Assembly: GCF_024508275.1 (NCBI RefSeq)
Contig: NZ_CP101989.1
Span: forward strand, 3,968,001 to 4,032,000
Reading direction: 5' to 3'
From: Cellulomonas wangsupingiae
Lineage (GTDB): Bacteria > Actinomycetota > Actinomycetes > Actinomycetales > Cellulomonadaceae
DNA length: 64,000 nucleotides
Part shown: piece after piece, positions 16,363-25,296 of the stretch
Layout: every line of letters begins with the position of its first letter
Position numbering within the stretch: position 1 is the first letter of the stretch
Notes under the pieces: generated by a model
What the model was told of the DNA's origin: nothing
What the model saw: only the letters and a program-made list of their open reading frames with translations
Databases searched by the model: none
Translations under genes and position numbers: made by a program

Positions 16363-18788
16363 CGGACCCGCTGCCCACCGGCGACGACGTGCGGGCGCTG
16401 GCGGCCCGGTTCGTCGGCGACGAGGTCGTCGTCGTCCCGGTGCGGCACCACAGCCCCGCGTGCGCACGCGCCGTCACCGCGGCGTTCGAGCGGTTCCGTC
16501 CGTCGCACGTGCTCGTCGAGGGGCCGCGCAGCTTCACGGGGCTCGTCGAGCTGCTGTGCCACCCCGACGCGCGCTACCCGCTCGCGGTGTACGCGTGGTC
16601 CCGCCCCGCCGGACGCGCGACGGCACCCGGTGAGGGCCACGGCGGGTACCACCCGTTCTGCGACTACTCCCCCGAGCTCGTGGCCGTCCGGCTCGCGCAC
16701 GCGGCGGGCGTGCCGGTGGAGTTCTGCGACCTGGAGGTCGGTGAGCAGGCGGCCGCCGCGGCGGGTGCGGTGCTGCCGGGGGCCGGCTCGCTGCAGCGCG
16801 AGGAGTACGCGCACAGCCGGTCGCTGAGCGCGCTCGCCGAGCGCCTGGCGTGCCGGGACCACGAGGACCTGTGGGAGCTGCTGTTCGAGGCCCGCGACGA
16901 CGGGCTGGACGCGCACCTGGCGCGGATGACCGCGTACTGCCTGCTGGCGCGGCACGACACGTCCGACGCGGAGCTCGAGCGCGAGGGGACGCCCGCCCGC
17001 GAGGCGGAGATGGCGTGGCACGTGCGGCAGGCCGTGGCCGCCCGGGCGCCGGGGGCCGGGCCGGTCCTGGTCGTCGTCGGGGGCTTCCACGCGGTCGCGC
17101 TGCCGGACCTGCTCGCCGCCCCGCCCGCCCGGCCGGTGCTCGACGTCGGACCCGTCGTCGAGGGCCACGCACTGGTCCGCTACGGGTTCGACCGGCTGGA
17201 CCGGCTCAACGGGTACGCCAGCGGCATGACGTCGCCCGGGTGGCACCAGCGCCTGTGGGACGAGCACCTGCGCGGCAGCACGCCCGCCGCGGCGCGCGCC
17301 GACGCGACGCTGACGACGCTGCTCGACGTCGCCGACGCGCTGCGCACCGGCGCGCGGACCCCCGTCGCGACCCCCACGCTGGTCAATGCGCACCGGCAGG
17401 CGCTGCTGCTGGCCGACCTGCGGGACCGTCCCGGGCCGCTGCGCAGCGACCTCGTCGACGCGGTCACGAGCTGCCTGGTGCAGGGCGACGCCGACGTCGA
17501 GGGCGTGGCCGTGGCCGCCGCGACCCGCCGGGTGCTCACCGGCGACCAGGTGGGCCGGCTCCCGCCCGGCACCGGCACCCCGCCCCTCGTACGCGACACC
17601 CTGGCCCGCATGGCCGAGCTCCGCCTCGACACCGACGGCACCGAGCCCCGCGACGTGGCGCTGGACCTGTACCGCAACGCCGCGCACCGGCGGACCAGCC
17701 GGGCGCTGCAGGGCCTGGCCCTGCTCGCCGTCCCGTTCGCCACGCGCGTCGCCGGCCCCGACTTCGTGCGCGGCACGGGCCTGACGCGCCTGCAGGAGCG
17801 GTGGACCTACCTCTGGACGCCGGCGACCGAGGGCCGTCTCGCGGAGGCGTCGATGCTCGGCTCGACGCTCGACGAGGCCGTCGAGGCGCGGTTCGGCGCC
17901 CTTGTCGCCGAGCTGACGGACAACGGCGCGACGCCCCCGAGCGGGCGGGCCGTCGCGCTGCTGGCGCAGGGTGCGGTCCTCGGGCTGCACGACCGGTCCG
18001 GTCCCGTGGTCCGGCTCGTGCGGGACGCGCTGGGAGCCGAGACGTCGTTCGTCGCGGCGGTGCGGGCCACCGGCACCCTCGCGCTGCTCGCGGACGGGCG
18101 CGAGGCGGTCGAGTCCGGGCGGATCGCCGGGCTGGGCGCGCTGGTCACGCACGCCTACGCCCGCTGCCTGTACCTCGGGGCGCAGCTCCGGGGCGACGAG
18201 GACCCCCCGGAGGCGGCCGCGGACGCGCTGACCCGGCTGCGCGAGCTGCTCGGCTCCCCCGCGGGCCGCGACCTGGACGCCGCGCCGTTCTGGGCCCTCG
18301 TGGACCGGCTGCGCCAGGAGCACGAGCGGGCGCTGCTGCGCGGTGCCGCGGCCGGCCTGGCGTCCACGGCGGGCCGGCTCGACGTCGACCACCTGGCGCG
18401 CGACGTGGCCGGGCACCTGGCGGGGTCGGTCGACGCGCACGAGGCCGTGGGGTTCGTGCGCGGCCTGCTCTCCACCGCCCGCGAGACGGTGTGGCAGGGC
18501 TCCGGGGTGGTCGAGGCGCTCGACTCCCGGCTGACCGACTGGGACCAGCCCACGTTCCTGTCCACGCTGCCCGACCTGCGGCTGGCCTTCACCGGCCTGA
18601 CCCCGCGGGAGACCGACCGCGTCGCGCAGGCCGTCGCCGCGCTGCACGGCGGCGAGCGACCCGACCCGCCGGTGCGGCGTGACGTCGACGCCGCCACGGT
18701 CCAGGCGTACGCGGAGCTGTCCGAGCACCTGCTGGACGGCCTGCGCCGCGACGGGCTGGGCGCCTGGACGACGGGCCCGCAGCCGTGA
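16359..18788 (+). CDS. DUF5682 family protein (YehM-like)
   Basis: 809 aa from GTG 16359, fixed by the GTGA overlap with the MoxR stop. The N-terminal 250 residues look like an alpha/beta enzyme: 'VVVVPVRHHSPACARAV' at about 25-41, 'SHVLVEGPRSFTGLVE', 'VPVEFCDLEV', and a late 'VVVGGFHAVALPDLL'. This His-His / Glu / Gly-x-His order recalls the EreA/ChaN and TraB/TIKI hydrolase group (inference). The remaining 550 residues are helical with no recognised motif. It overlaps the VWA gene by GTGA. It matches E. coli YehM in size, family and position. Confidence 0.82.
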   Translation: MTDPLPTGDDVRALAARFVGDEVVVVPVRHHSPACARAVTAAFERFRPSHVLVEGPRSFTGLVELLCHPDARYPLAVYAWSRPAGRATAPGEGHGGYHPFCDYSPELVAVRLAHAAGVPVEFCDLEVGEQAAAAAGAVLPGAGSLQREEYAHSRSLSALAERLACRDHEDLWELLFEARDDGLDAHLARMTAYCLLARHDTSDAELEREGTPAREAEMAWHVRQAVAARAPGAGPVLVVVGGFHAVALPDLLAAPPARPVLDVGPVVEGHALVRYGFDRLDRLNGYASGMTSPGWHQRLWDEHLRGSTPAAARADATLTTLLDVADALRTGARTPVATPTLVNAHRQALLLADLRDRPGPLRSDLVDAVTSCLVQGDADVEGVAVAAATRRVLTGDQVGRLPPGTGTPPLVRDTLARMAELRLDTDGTEPRDVALDLYRNAAHRRTSRALQGLALLAVPFATRVAGPDFVRGTGLTRLQERWTYLWTPATEGRLAEASMLGSTLDEAVEARFGALVAELTDNGATPPSGRAVALLAQGAVLGLHDRSGPVVRLVRDALGAETSFVAAVRATGTLALLADGREAVESGRIAGLGALVTHAYARCLYLGAQLRGDEDPPEAAADALTRLRELLGSPAGRDLDAAPFWALVDRLRQEHERALLRGAAAGLASTAGRLDVDHLARDVAGHLAGSVDAHEAVGFVRGLLSTARETVWQGSGVVEALDSRLTDWDQPTFLSTLPDLRLAFTGLTPRETDRVAQAVAALHGGERPDPPVRRDVDAATVQAYAELSEHLLDGLRRDGLGAWTTGPQP

Positions 18789-19927
18789 GGCCGACCGACC
18801 GGTGGCGCCTCGTCCTGGGCCGGTACGCGCAGGACCGCCTGCCACCCGCCGCGGACGCGCGCGGCCCGCGGTACGAGGCGGCGCTCGACTACCTGTACGG
18901 GCGCGAGTACGCCGGGCGTGGGGGGCGCGGCGACGACGGCGGGGAGGGTCCCCCGCCGGAGCCGCTGCCGGGCTCCCTGGACCCGTCGGCACCGTCGGTC
19001 GTCGACTGGCTCGGGGAGGTGCGCGAGCTGTTCCCGCGCGAGACGGTCGAGACGATCGAGCGCCACGCCCTGGACCGGTACGGCCTGACCGAGCTCGTCT
19101 CGGACCCGGAGGTGCTCGCGCGCATCGAGCCCAGCGAGGAGCTGCTCAAGACCCTGCTGTCCCTCAAGGGGCACCTCGACCCGTCGGTGCTGGGCGAGGT
19201 GCGCCGCGTGGTGCGTGCCGTGGTGGAGGACCTGCGCCGGCGCCTGGAGAAGGAGGTCCGCGCCGCGCTCACCGGGCGGGTCAGCCAGCACCGGCACTCC
19301 CCCCACGCGGTGGCCGCGAACTTCGACCCGCGCGGGACGATCCGCGCCAACCTGCGGCACTGGGACGCCGCCGGCGGCCGGCTGGTGGTCGAGCGTCCCC
19401 TGTTCTTCCAGCGGAACACGCGCCGGATCCCGTGGGAGGTCGTCCTGCTCGTCGACCAGAGCGGGTCGATGGTCGGCTCGGTCATCCACAGCGCGGTGAT
19501 GGCCGGGATCCTGGCCGGGCTGCCCGCGTACCGGCTGCGCCTCGTGGTGTTCGACACCAGCGTCGTCGACCTGACCGACCTGGCCACCGACCCGGTGGAG
19601 CTGCTCATGACCGTGCAGCTCGGCGGCGGCACCGACATCGCGCAGGCCGTCGAGTACGCCGCGCAGGTCGTCGAGAACCCCGCGCGGTCCGTCGTCGTGC
19701 TCGTCAGCGACTTCTGCGAGGGCGGGCCGCCGTCGCGGCTGGTCGCGGCCGTGCGGCGCCTCGTCGAGGCACGGGTGACGACCATCGGCCTGGCGTCGCT
19801 CGACGGCACCGCGCACCCGTCCTACGACAGGCGCATGGCGCAGGACCTCGCCGACGTCGGCATGCCCGTCGCGGCCCTGACGCCCGGGCGGCTCGCCGAG
19901 TGGCTGGCGGAGGTCACGGCGCGATGA
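18785..19927 (+). CDS. VWA domain-containing CoxE-like protein (YehP-like)
   Basis: 380 aa from GTG 18785, fixed by GTGA coupling. The N-terminal 200 residues are helical and charged. A von Willebrand A domain follows at about 215-375 with a complete MIDAS: D224-QSGS-M228, the Thr in 'LGGGTDIAQA', and the Asp in 'VVLVSDFCEGG'. VWA proteins of this type bind metal-dependently to partners and are substrates or adaptors of MoxR ATPases. There is no signal peptide. Its stop and the SWIM gene start share ATGA. Confidence 0.92.
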   Translation: MRPTDRWRLVLGRYAQDRLPPAADARGPRYEAALDYLYGREYAGRGGRGDDGGEGPPPEPLPGSLDPSAPSVVDWLGEVRELFPRETVETIERHALDRYGLTELVSDPEVLARIEPSEELLKTLLSLKGHLDPSVLGEVRRVVRAVVEDLRRRLEKEVRAALTGRVSQHRHSPHAVAANFDPRGTIRANLRHWDAAGGRLVVERPLFFQRNTRRIPWEVVLLVDQSGSMVGSVIHSAVMAGILAGLPAYRLRLVVFDTSVVDLTDLATDPVELLMTVQLGGGTDIAQAVEYAAQVVENPARSVVVLVSDFCEGGPPSRLVAAVRRLVEARVTTIGLASLDGTAHPSYDRRMAQDLADVGMPVAALTPGRLAEWLAEVTAR

Positions 19928-21990
19928 GCGTGCGCACCGACGTCGCCGCCCTGCTGGCCCGCTACGACGAGGACACCTGGGTGGCCCTGGCGAACCGCGG
20001 CCTGCTGCGGCGCGCCCGCAAGGACCTCGAGCAGGTGGCCGTGCGGGTCGCGGCCGAGGACGACGCGAGCGTCACCGTCGCCGTCGGCGACGTGCTCGTG
20101 CGCCTCGGCCCCGCCGGGCCGGCCGGCGCCACGTGCACGTGCCCGAGCCCGGTCATCTGCCGGCACGTCCTGACGGCGGGGCTGTGGCTCGCGGGCGAGG
20201 CGGCGGGAGAGGGCGACGCGGACGAGGCCCCGCCGGGGCAGGCCTCGCCGGAGCAGCCCTCGCAGGACCGGGCACCGCAGGAGCAGGCGCAGGCCCTGCA
20301 CACCGAGCTGATGACGCTCGACGCCGCGGCCCTGACCGCCTACGCAGGCCTTGCCGGCTACCGCTGGGCGCACCGGCTGCTCGACGACGCCGACTCACCG
20401 CCCGTCCTGACCCGCGACCGCTACCTGACGATCACGTTCCCGCGCCGCGGCCTGACCGCCCGGTACCTGGGCGGCGGCCTGGACGCGCTGGTGCTCGACC
20501 AGACCGTGCCGGACGTCGCGCGCTTCCGGGTCGCCGCCGTGCTCGCGTGGCAGCGGGCGCACGGCCTCGTCCTGGCGGCCCCACCGGCCCCGCGGTCGCG
20601 CTCCGCGGAGCCGAGCGCGACGTCGGTGTCGCGCACCGCGTCCCGCGAGCGCCTGCGCGCCACGGCCGCCGCGGTCCTGCGGGACACGGTCCGCGTCGGG
20701 GTGTCGCACCTGTCCCCCGCGCTGCACGACCGCCTCGTGACGTCCGCGGTGTGGGCGCAGGGCGTCGAGTACCACCGGCTGGCGCTGCTGCTGCGTCGGA
20801 TCGCCGACGAGGTCGAGCTGCTGCTCGTCCGCTCGGCGCGCGCCGACGACCTCGCGCTGCTCGACGACGTCGCGGTCGCGCACGCGCTCGTTGCCGCGCT
20901 CGACGCCACCGCCGGCCGGGAGCCGGCCGGGCTGCTGGGCCGCGCCCGCACGTCGTACGACGCGGTGCGCCGGCTCGACCTCGTCGGCCTGGGCGGGCGC
21001 CCGTGGCGCACGGGGTCGGGCTACCACGGGCTGACGTGCGTCTTCTGGGACACGACGGCCTCGCGCGTGCTGACCTGGACCGACGCCCGCCCCGAGGGGG
21101 TGCCCGGGTTCGACCCGCGGGCCAGGTGGTGGCAGCCCGCGCCGTGGACCGGGCTGGGCGCACCCGCGCAGGCGGCCGGCCGCGCGGTCGTCCTCACCCA
21201 GGCGCAGGCCAGCCCCGACGGGCGGCTGTCGGGCGTCGAGTCGACGTCGGCGTCGCTGGATGACCTGACGGGGACCGCCCTGCTCGACGCGCTGCCGGTC
21301 CGCGAGGTGTGGGCCGACCTGGCCGCGCACCGGTCCACGGGCCTGCTGGACGTGGTCGACCAGGCGTCGCTGTGGACGGTCGTGCGGCCCGCGGCCGCTC
21401 TGCCGGCGCAGTGGGACCCGGTGGAGCAGACGCTGCGCTGGCCGCTGCTCGACGGCCGCGGCGACGTCCTGGTGGTGGAGGTCCCGTGGTCGCGGCTGCA
21501 CGCGCACGCGATCGCGCGCATCGAGTCGCTCGGGGCGGGCCTGCCGGCCGGCGCGTGCGTGGTCGCCCGGGTGCAGCGGGTGCGTGGCCGGCTCGTGGGC
21601 GAGCCGCTGAGCCTCGTCCTGCCCGACGGGACGCTCGACGCCCTGCACTTCGACCCCGACCCGGAGCCGTCGGCGGGCTCGGCGCTGGTGGCAGGGCTGC
21701 TGGCCGCGGGCACGGCGGACCGGCCGACCTCGCCCGAGACGGCGGACGGCGCCCCGGGCGCCGTGCCCGCGCCGGTCGCGGCGGTGCGGGCCGTCGTCGA
21801 GCAGGCGGCGCAGCGCGGCTGCGGCGGGACGGTCCCGGGCGACGTCCACCGCCGCCTGGCGGCCGCCCACGCGGCGGCCCGGGCCGTCGGGCTCGCGGTC
21901 TTCGTCGAGCCCGACCCCGCGCTGGACCCCGCCGAGTCGCTGCTGCGCTCGTCGTACCTGGTGCAGCTCGTGGAGCGCGCGGTCGGCTGA
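19924..21990 (+). CDS. SWIM zinc-finger protein (YehQ-like)
   Basis: 688 aa from ATG 19924, coupled by ATGA to the VWA gene. Residues 71-81 (CTCPSPVICRH) form a CxC-x5-CxH SWIM zinc finger, a DNA- or protein-binding module. A linker rich in Gln, Pro, Ala and Glu follows (about 90-125). The remaining 560 residues are mixed alpha/beta with 'GSGYHGLTCVFWDTTASRVL' and no known catalytic motif. In E. coli the equivalent last gene of this set, yehQ, also encodes a SWIM protein. Probable targeting subunit of the cassette (inference). Confidence 0.87.
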   Translation: MSVRTDVAALLARYDEDTWVALANRGLLRRARKDLEQVAVRVAAEDDASVTVAVGDVLVRLGPAGPAGATCTCPSPVICRHVLTAGLWLAGEAAGEGDADEAPPGQASPEQPSQDRAPQEQAQALHTELMTLDAAALTAYAGLAGYRWAHRLLDDADSPPVLTRDRYLTITFPRRGLTARYLGGGLDALVLDQTVPDVARFRVAAVLAWQRAHGLVLAAPPAPRSRSAEPSATSVSRTASRERLRATAAAVLRDTVRVGVSHLSPALHDRLVTSAVWAQGVEYHRLALLLRRIADEVELLLVRSARADDLALLDDVAVAHALVAALDATAGREPAGLLGRARTSYDAVRRLDLVGLGGRPWRTGSGYHGLTCVFWDTTASRVLTWTDARPEGVPGFDPRARWWQPAPWTGLGAPAQAAGRAVVLTQAQASPDGRLSGVESTSASLDDLTGTALLDALPVREVWADLAAHRSTGLLDVVDQASLWTVVRPAAALPAQWDPVEQTLRWPLLDGRGDVLVVEVPWSRLHAHAIARIESLGAGLPAGACVVARVQRVRGRLVGEPLSLVLPDGTLDALHFDPDPEPSAGSALVAGLLAAGTADRPTSPETADGAPGAVPAPVAAVRAVVEQAAQRGCGGTVPGDVHRRLAAAHAAARAVGLAVFVEPDPALDPAESLLRSSYLVQLVERAVG

Positions 21991-22041
21991 CGGGCGCGGA
22001 AATGAGCCGCGCAGGAACGGCTCGTCCACAAGACTCGGACC

Positions 22042-22608
22042 GTGAACAGACCCCTGCTCCGGGCGGACGGCGACCTGCGCGCCGACCTGCGCTCGACCTT
22101 CGGCTGGTTGACCACGCGGGACATCGAGGAGCAGTACGCGGACGTCACCGGGTGGTGGCGGAGCCCGGCGATCCTGCCGCGACTCGGTCCTGCGCTGGCG
22201 GAGCTGTTCGCCGACGACGAGCCGACCGTGGTGCTCGGCCTGGCCTCTCGGGGCTGCCTGCTGGGGCCGCTCGTCGCCGTGCACCTCGGCGTCGGGTTCG
22301 TCGAGGTCCGCAAGGACCGGTACCCCGCGACGGACGCGGACGCCTGGCTGCAGACCCGCACGCCGCCCGACTACCACGACCAGCAGCTCGACCTCGGCCT
22401 CCGCCGCAAGCTCCTGCGGTCGACGGACCGGGTGCTGCTGGTCGACGACTGGGTGGCCACCGGCGGCCAGGCCCTCGGTGCGAGGTCGCTGGTGGAGCGC
22501 GCGGACGCGTCGTGGGTCGGCCTGGCCGTCCTGGTCGACGCGCTCACCGAACCGGCGACGCGCCGCGACCTGCGGGTCCGGTCGCTCGTGAACGTCCGGG
22601 AGCTGTGA
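22042..22608 (+). CDS. Phosphoribosyltransferase-like protein
   Basis: 188 aa from GTG 22042. The PRPP-binding signature is at about 134-147 ('VLLVDDWVATGGQALG'), preceded by the core strand 'VVLGLASRGCLLG' and a flexible-hood region with 'RKDRYPATD'. Relatives are adenine/xanthine-type type I phosphoribosyltransferases and salvage-like enzymes of unknown substrate. It lies 51 bases after the SWIM gene on the same strand but is not coupled to it, and a strong hairpin follows immediately, so it is the last gene of its transcript. Confidence 0.82.
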   Translation: MNRPLLRADGDLRADLRSTFGWLTTRDIEEQYADVTGWWRSPAILPRLGPALAELFADDEPTVVLGLASRGCLLGPLVAVHLGVGFVEVRKDRYPATDADAWLQTRTPPDYHDQQLDLGLRRKLLRSTDRVLLVDDWVATGGQALGARSLVERADASWVGLAVLVDALTEPATRRDLRVRSLVNVREL

Positions 22609-22611
22609 GCG

Positions 22612-22643
22612 CTGCGCAGGCGTCCGCGCGGACGCCTGCGCAG
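22612..22643 (+). terminator. Strong hairpin terminator
   Basis: Perfect 14-bp arms, CTGCGCAGGCGTCC (22612-22625) and its complement (22630-22643), with a GCGC loop, beginning 3 bases after the phosphoribosyltransferase stop. There is no T-run. It would end transcription of the cassette side of the region. Confidence 0.8.
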
Positions 22644-22838
22644 TCACCTGACGTCGAGGACGTCCGCGGCGAGCTGACCCCGGTCGGAGCGGAACACCGC
22701 GTCGGACCTCCACGGAACGACTGCAGCAGGTGCTCTACCCGTCGGCCTCGCTCGTCAGCCGAGGACAGGGGATCGGCGCGCGTCGGGGGCGATCTGGGTC
22801 GACGCGTCGTACGCCTTGAGGGTCGCCGTCCGACGCGG

Positions 22839-23348
22839 CTACGGATCCTGACCCGGGTTGACCAGATCAGGTGCGGGCTCGAGCACGACGACGACGGTCT
22901 CCGTCCGCCGGTGCGCCGCGTACGCGTCGAACTGCGGGTCGAAGCGCAGCCACGTCCGCCACAGCCGGTCGCGCTCGTCACCCGTCGCGGCGCGCGCCCG
23001 CACCGCCCGCGACCCGTCGGGCAGGTCGACGGTGGTCTCGGGGTGCGCCTGCAGGTTGAGCCACCACGCGGGGTGGCCCTCGCCCCAGCCGTTCATGGCG
23101 ACGGTGACGACGTCCGGCCCGTCGAGGGCGTAGGCGACGATCGCCCGGTGCGGGCTCCCCGTACGACGGCCCACGGTGTGCAGCACCATCGTGCCGAAGC
23201 GGTTCTCACGCGGCGGCCAGAGCCCCAGCCGGCCGCCCGACACCCGGTGGATCCCCCGGTGCACCACCCACGCGGTGCGGATGAACCAGCGGGGCGGCAG
23301 CCACGGCCGGCGGCGCTCAGGTTCTGCGGCGGTCCCGATCTCACCCAT
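22839..23348 (-). CDS. Deazaflavin (F420)-dependent nitroreductase-family protein (DDN-like)
   Basis: 169 aa from ATG 23348 with GGAGGG 5 bases upstream. The split beta-barrel family of F420-dependent nitroreductases is seen in 'FGTMVLHTVGRRTGSPHRA' and 'VAMNGWGEGHPAWWLNLQAH', followed by 'TVDLPDGSRAVRARAATGDE'. Members use reduced F420 to reduce quinones, nitro compounds or aflatoxin-like lactones. F420 use fits an actinobacterium. It is a single gene, convergent with the phosphoribosyltransferase, with a gap of about 195 bases (22644-22838) holding nothing recognised. Confidence 0.9.
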   Translation of the reverse strand: MGEIGTAAEPERRRPWLPPRWFIRTAWVVHRGIHRVSGGRLGLWPPRENRFGTMVLHTVGRRTGSPHRAIVAYALDGPDVVTVAMNGWGEGHPAWWLNLQAHPETTVDLPDGSRAVRARAATGDERDRLWRTWLRFDPQFDAYAAHRRTETVVVVLEPAPDLVNPGQDP

Positions 23349-23521
23349 GCTCGCCCTCCGTCGCTGCCCCACGCCCGAGTCGATGTGGGCAAACGGTACC
23401 CACGGGACGGACCGGACAGCCATCCTCGTGCGCACAGCCGCGGGCGACGTCGGCCGCGCCGGCGCGGTGCGTCAGGCGCGGCGAGAACGGCGCGCGAGGC
23501 GCCCACGCTCCGGCGGGCGCC

Positions 23522-23917
23522 TCAGCGCCGCGCGTCGACGCGCGTGACGTCGGGATCGAGCCGGGCGTCCAGGAGGGCCTGGTCGGCCGTCATCAGGGCG
23601 ACCCTCTCGACCGACGCCTGCGCGAGCAGCAGCCGGTCGAACGGGTCGCGGTGCGGCATGCCGCGGACGTCGCGCACGGCCCACGTGTGCACCGCCCCGG
23701 GCTCCAGCCAGCCGAGGCCCGCGGCCGTGATCCGCGTCGGCAGGTCATCGGGCACGTGGAGCTTGCCGAGCTCTACCTTGATCGCGATCTCCCACAGCGA
23801 GGCCGTGGAGACCAGCCGCTCGCCGGCCGCCGCGAGGCGGTCGCGTGCCCGCGGCCCGAGCCTCGGGTCGTCGGCGAGGAGCCAGAGCACGACGTGGGTG
23901 TCGAGCAGCACGGTCAC
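23522..23917 (-). CDS. PIN-domain toxin, VapC-like
   Basis: 131 aa from GTG 23917, which overlaps the antitoxin stop (GTGA). The PIN ribonuclease fold has its acidic residues in place: 'LLDTHVVLWLLADDP' at the N-terminus (Asp6), Glu43 in 'SLWEIAIKVELGKL', Asp91 in 'HRDPFDRLLLAQA' and a late Asp in 'LMTADQALLD'. VapC toxins cleave tRNA or rRNA when the antitoxin is degraded. The 'THVVLWLLADD' subtype usually pairs with Phd/YefM antitoxins, as it does here. Confidence 0.92.
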   Translation of the reverse strand: MTVLLDTHVVLWLLADDPRLGPRARDRLAAAGERLVSTASLWEIAIKVELGKLHVPDDLPTRITAAGLGWLEPGAVHTWAVRDVRGMPHRDPFDRLLLAQASVERVALMTADQALLDARLDPDVTRVDARR

Positions 23918-24141
23918 CGGCCCTCGAAGAGCTCGACGATCTCGGGCACCGGCGCGTCGAAGTCGTCGCCGACCACGATCTCGCCCTTCGCGGTGCCGTA
24001 GACCAGGTCGATGGCGACGTGCGGCACCAGGTCGGCCACGGGACGACCGGCACGCGCGATGACGATCCGCTCCCCCGCCTCGACGCGCTCGAGGAGACGG
24101 GACAGATGGGTCTTCGCGTCGTACACGTTGACGGTCGCCAT
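23914..24141 (-). CDS. Phd/YefM-type antitoxin
   Basis: 75 aa, ATG 24141. The N-terminal DNA-binding half has the standard 'VNVYDAKTHLSRLLERVEAG' and 'IVIARAGRPVADLVPH' pattern. The acidic C-terminal tail ('DDFDAPVPEIVELFEGR') would wrap the toxin. It precedes and overlaps the PIN toxin, the normal antitoxin-first order that also allows autorepression by the complex. Confidence 0.92.
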   Translation of the reverse strand: MATVNVYDAKTHLSRLLERVEAGERIVIARAGRPVADLVPHVAIDLVYGTAKGEIVVGDDFDAPVPEIVELFEGR

Positions 24142-24150
24142 CCGACGAGG

Positions 24151-25296
24151 CTACCGACCCTGACCAGGCCTGACCAGACCGTGCGACGCGTCGGGCGGTG
24201 CTCCGACGTCCGTCAGCCGCGGCGAGGGCGGCGCCGGGTCCACCGGCCGGCCCACGCTGAACACCGCCAACGCGACCTGCGACCGCCGCAGCCCGAGCCG
24301 GCGCCGCAGCCCCGCCACGGCGTGCGGGGAGTCGACGACCTCGGAGTGCGGCGCGACGGCCAGGCCGCTGCGGTGCGCGTGCAGCCACGTGCGCTGCAGC
24401 GCGCGCCCCGCCTCCAGCACCTGCGCGGGTGGCAGGCCGAGCCGGGCGTCGAGCGCCTCGGTGGCGCTGCGCACGCCGGACGTGCGGGCGACGAGCACCA
24501 GGTGCTGCGGACCGGTCAGCGGCTCACCCGTTGCCGGTGGCACGGGCAGCGGCCGGGAGCGCCCGAGCGCCTCGACCGCGCGCCCGGCCAGGCCCGCGAC
24601 CGTCAGTGCGGCGTCGTGCAGCGCGGGGCGGCGGGTCAGCGGGGCGGCGACGCGCGCGAGGAGCGGGGGCAGCAGGAGCATCCGGTCGGTCATGCCGTCG
24701 CGTGCGTAGCGCGGGTGCGCGGGGCTCAGCCGCAGCCAGCGCACGAGCTCGGCGGCGACCGCGCGGCGCGACGCCGTCCACGCACCGCCCAGGCGCACGA
24801 GGTGCCGCATGGCGGGGTCGTCCACCTGCAGCAGCGCCAGCCACGGCGGCAGCGCCGGGGCGTCGCGCCGCAGGTCGGCGGCGGTGTCGAGGCGGCCACG
24901 GTGCGTGCGGCGCGCGCGCACGTCCGCCGGGGTGAAGGCCGTGGCGTACGGCGCGGCGTCGGGGCGCACGACGAGCACGGGCGACGCGGGGTCCGCCGGC
25001 CCGCGCACCGGCAGGTCCGCCAGGCGGTCGAGCCACGGGGTCGGCTCGACGACGACGCCCCGGCCGTCGGCGCCCGCCGCGATCGCCAGGCACTCGACCC
25101 ACGCGCCGAGCGACAGCAGCAGGTCCCGGAACGACGGGTCACCCGCCGCCAGGACGCGGTCGGGGACGACGGCGACCTCGACCGTGCCGTCGACGACGCG
25201 CGGTGACCACGGCTGGGTGTTGTGGGCCGACGGGGCGCGGCCGGCCAGGCGCACCCACCGGTGCAGGTCGGCGTCGGTCACGGACGTCGAGGTCAT
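24151..25296 (-). CDS. Nitroreductase-fold protein (Acg-like FMN-binding family)
   Basis: 381 aa from ATG 25296, coupled by ATGA to the upstream GNAT gene. The N-terminal 'LAGRAPSAHNTQPWSPRVVDG' is the flavin-binding start of Acg-type nitroreductases, followed by 'DPSFRDLLLSLGAWVECLAI' and 'RRTHRGRLDT'. The C-terminal half repeats the fold with 'ALQRTWLHAHRSGLAVAPHS'. Such proteins bind FMN and reduce or sequester nitro or heterocyclic compounds. As the last gene of a four-gene operon it may perform a redox step on the operon's product (inference). Confidence 0.85.
   Translation of the reverse strand: MTSTSVTDADLHRWVRLAGRAPSAHNTQPWSPRVVDGTVEVAVVPDRVLAAGDPSFRDLLLSLGAWVECLAIAAGADGRGVVVEPTPWLDRLADLPVRGPADPASPVLVVRPDAAPYATAFTPADVRARRTHRGRLDTAADLRRDAPALPPWLALLQVDDPAMRHLVRLGGAWTASRRAVAAELVRWLRLSPAHPRYARDGMTDRMLLLPPLLARVAAPLTRRPALHDAALTVAGLAGRAVEALGRSRPLPVPPATGEPLTGPQHLVLVARTSGVRSATEALDARLGLPPAQVLEAGRALQRTWLHAHRSGLAVAPHSEVVDSPHAVAGLRRRLGLRRSQVALAVFSVGRPVDPAPPSPRLTDVGAPPDASHGLVRPGQGR

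Noticed and set aside
23522..24141. PIN toxin and antitoxin pair as a novel system
   Set aside because: Ordinary VapC-type PIN toxin with Phd/YefM antitoxin in standard order and overlap; annotated but not unusual.
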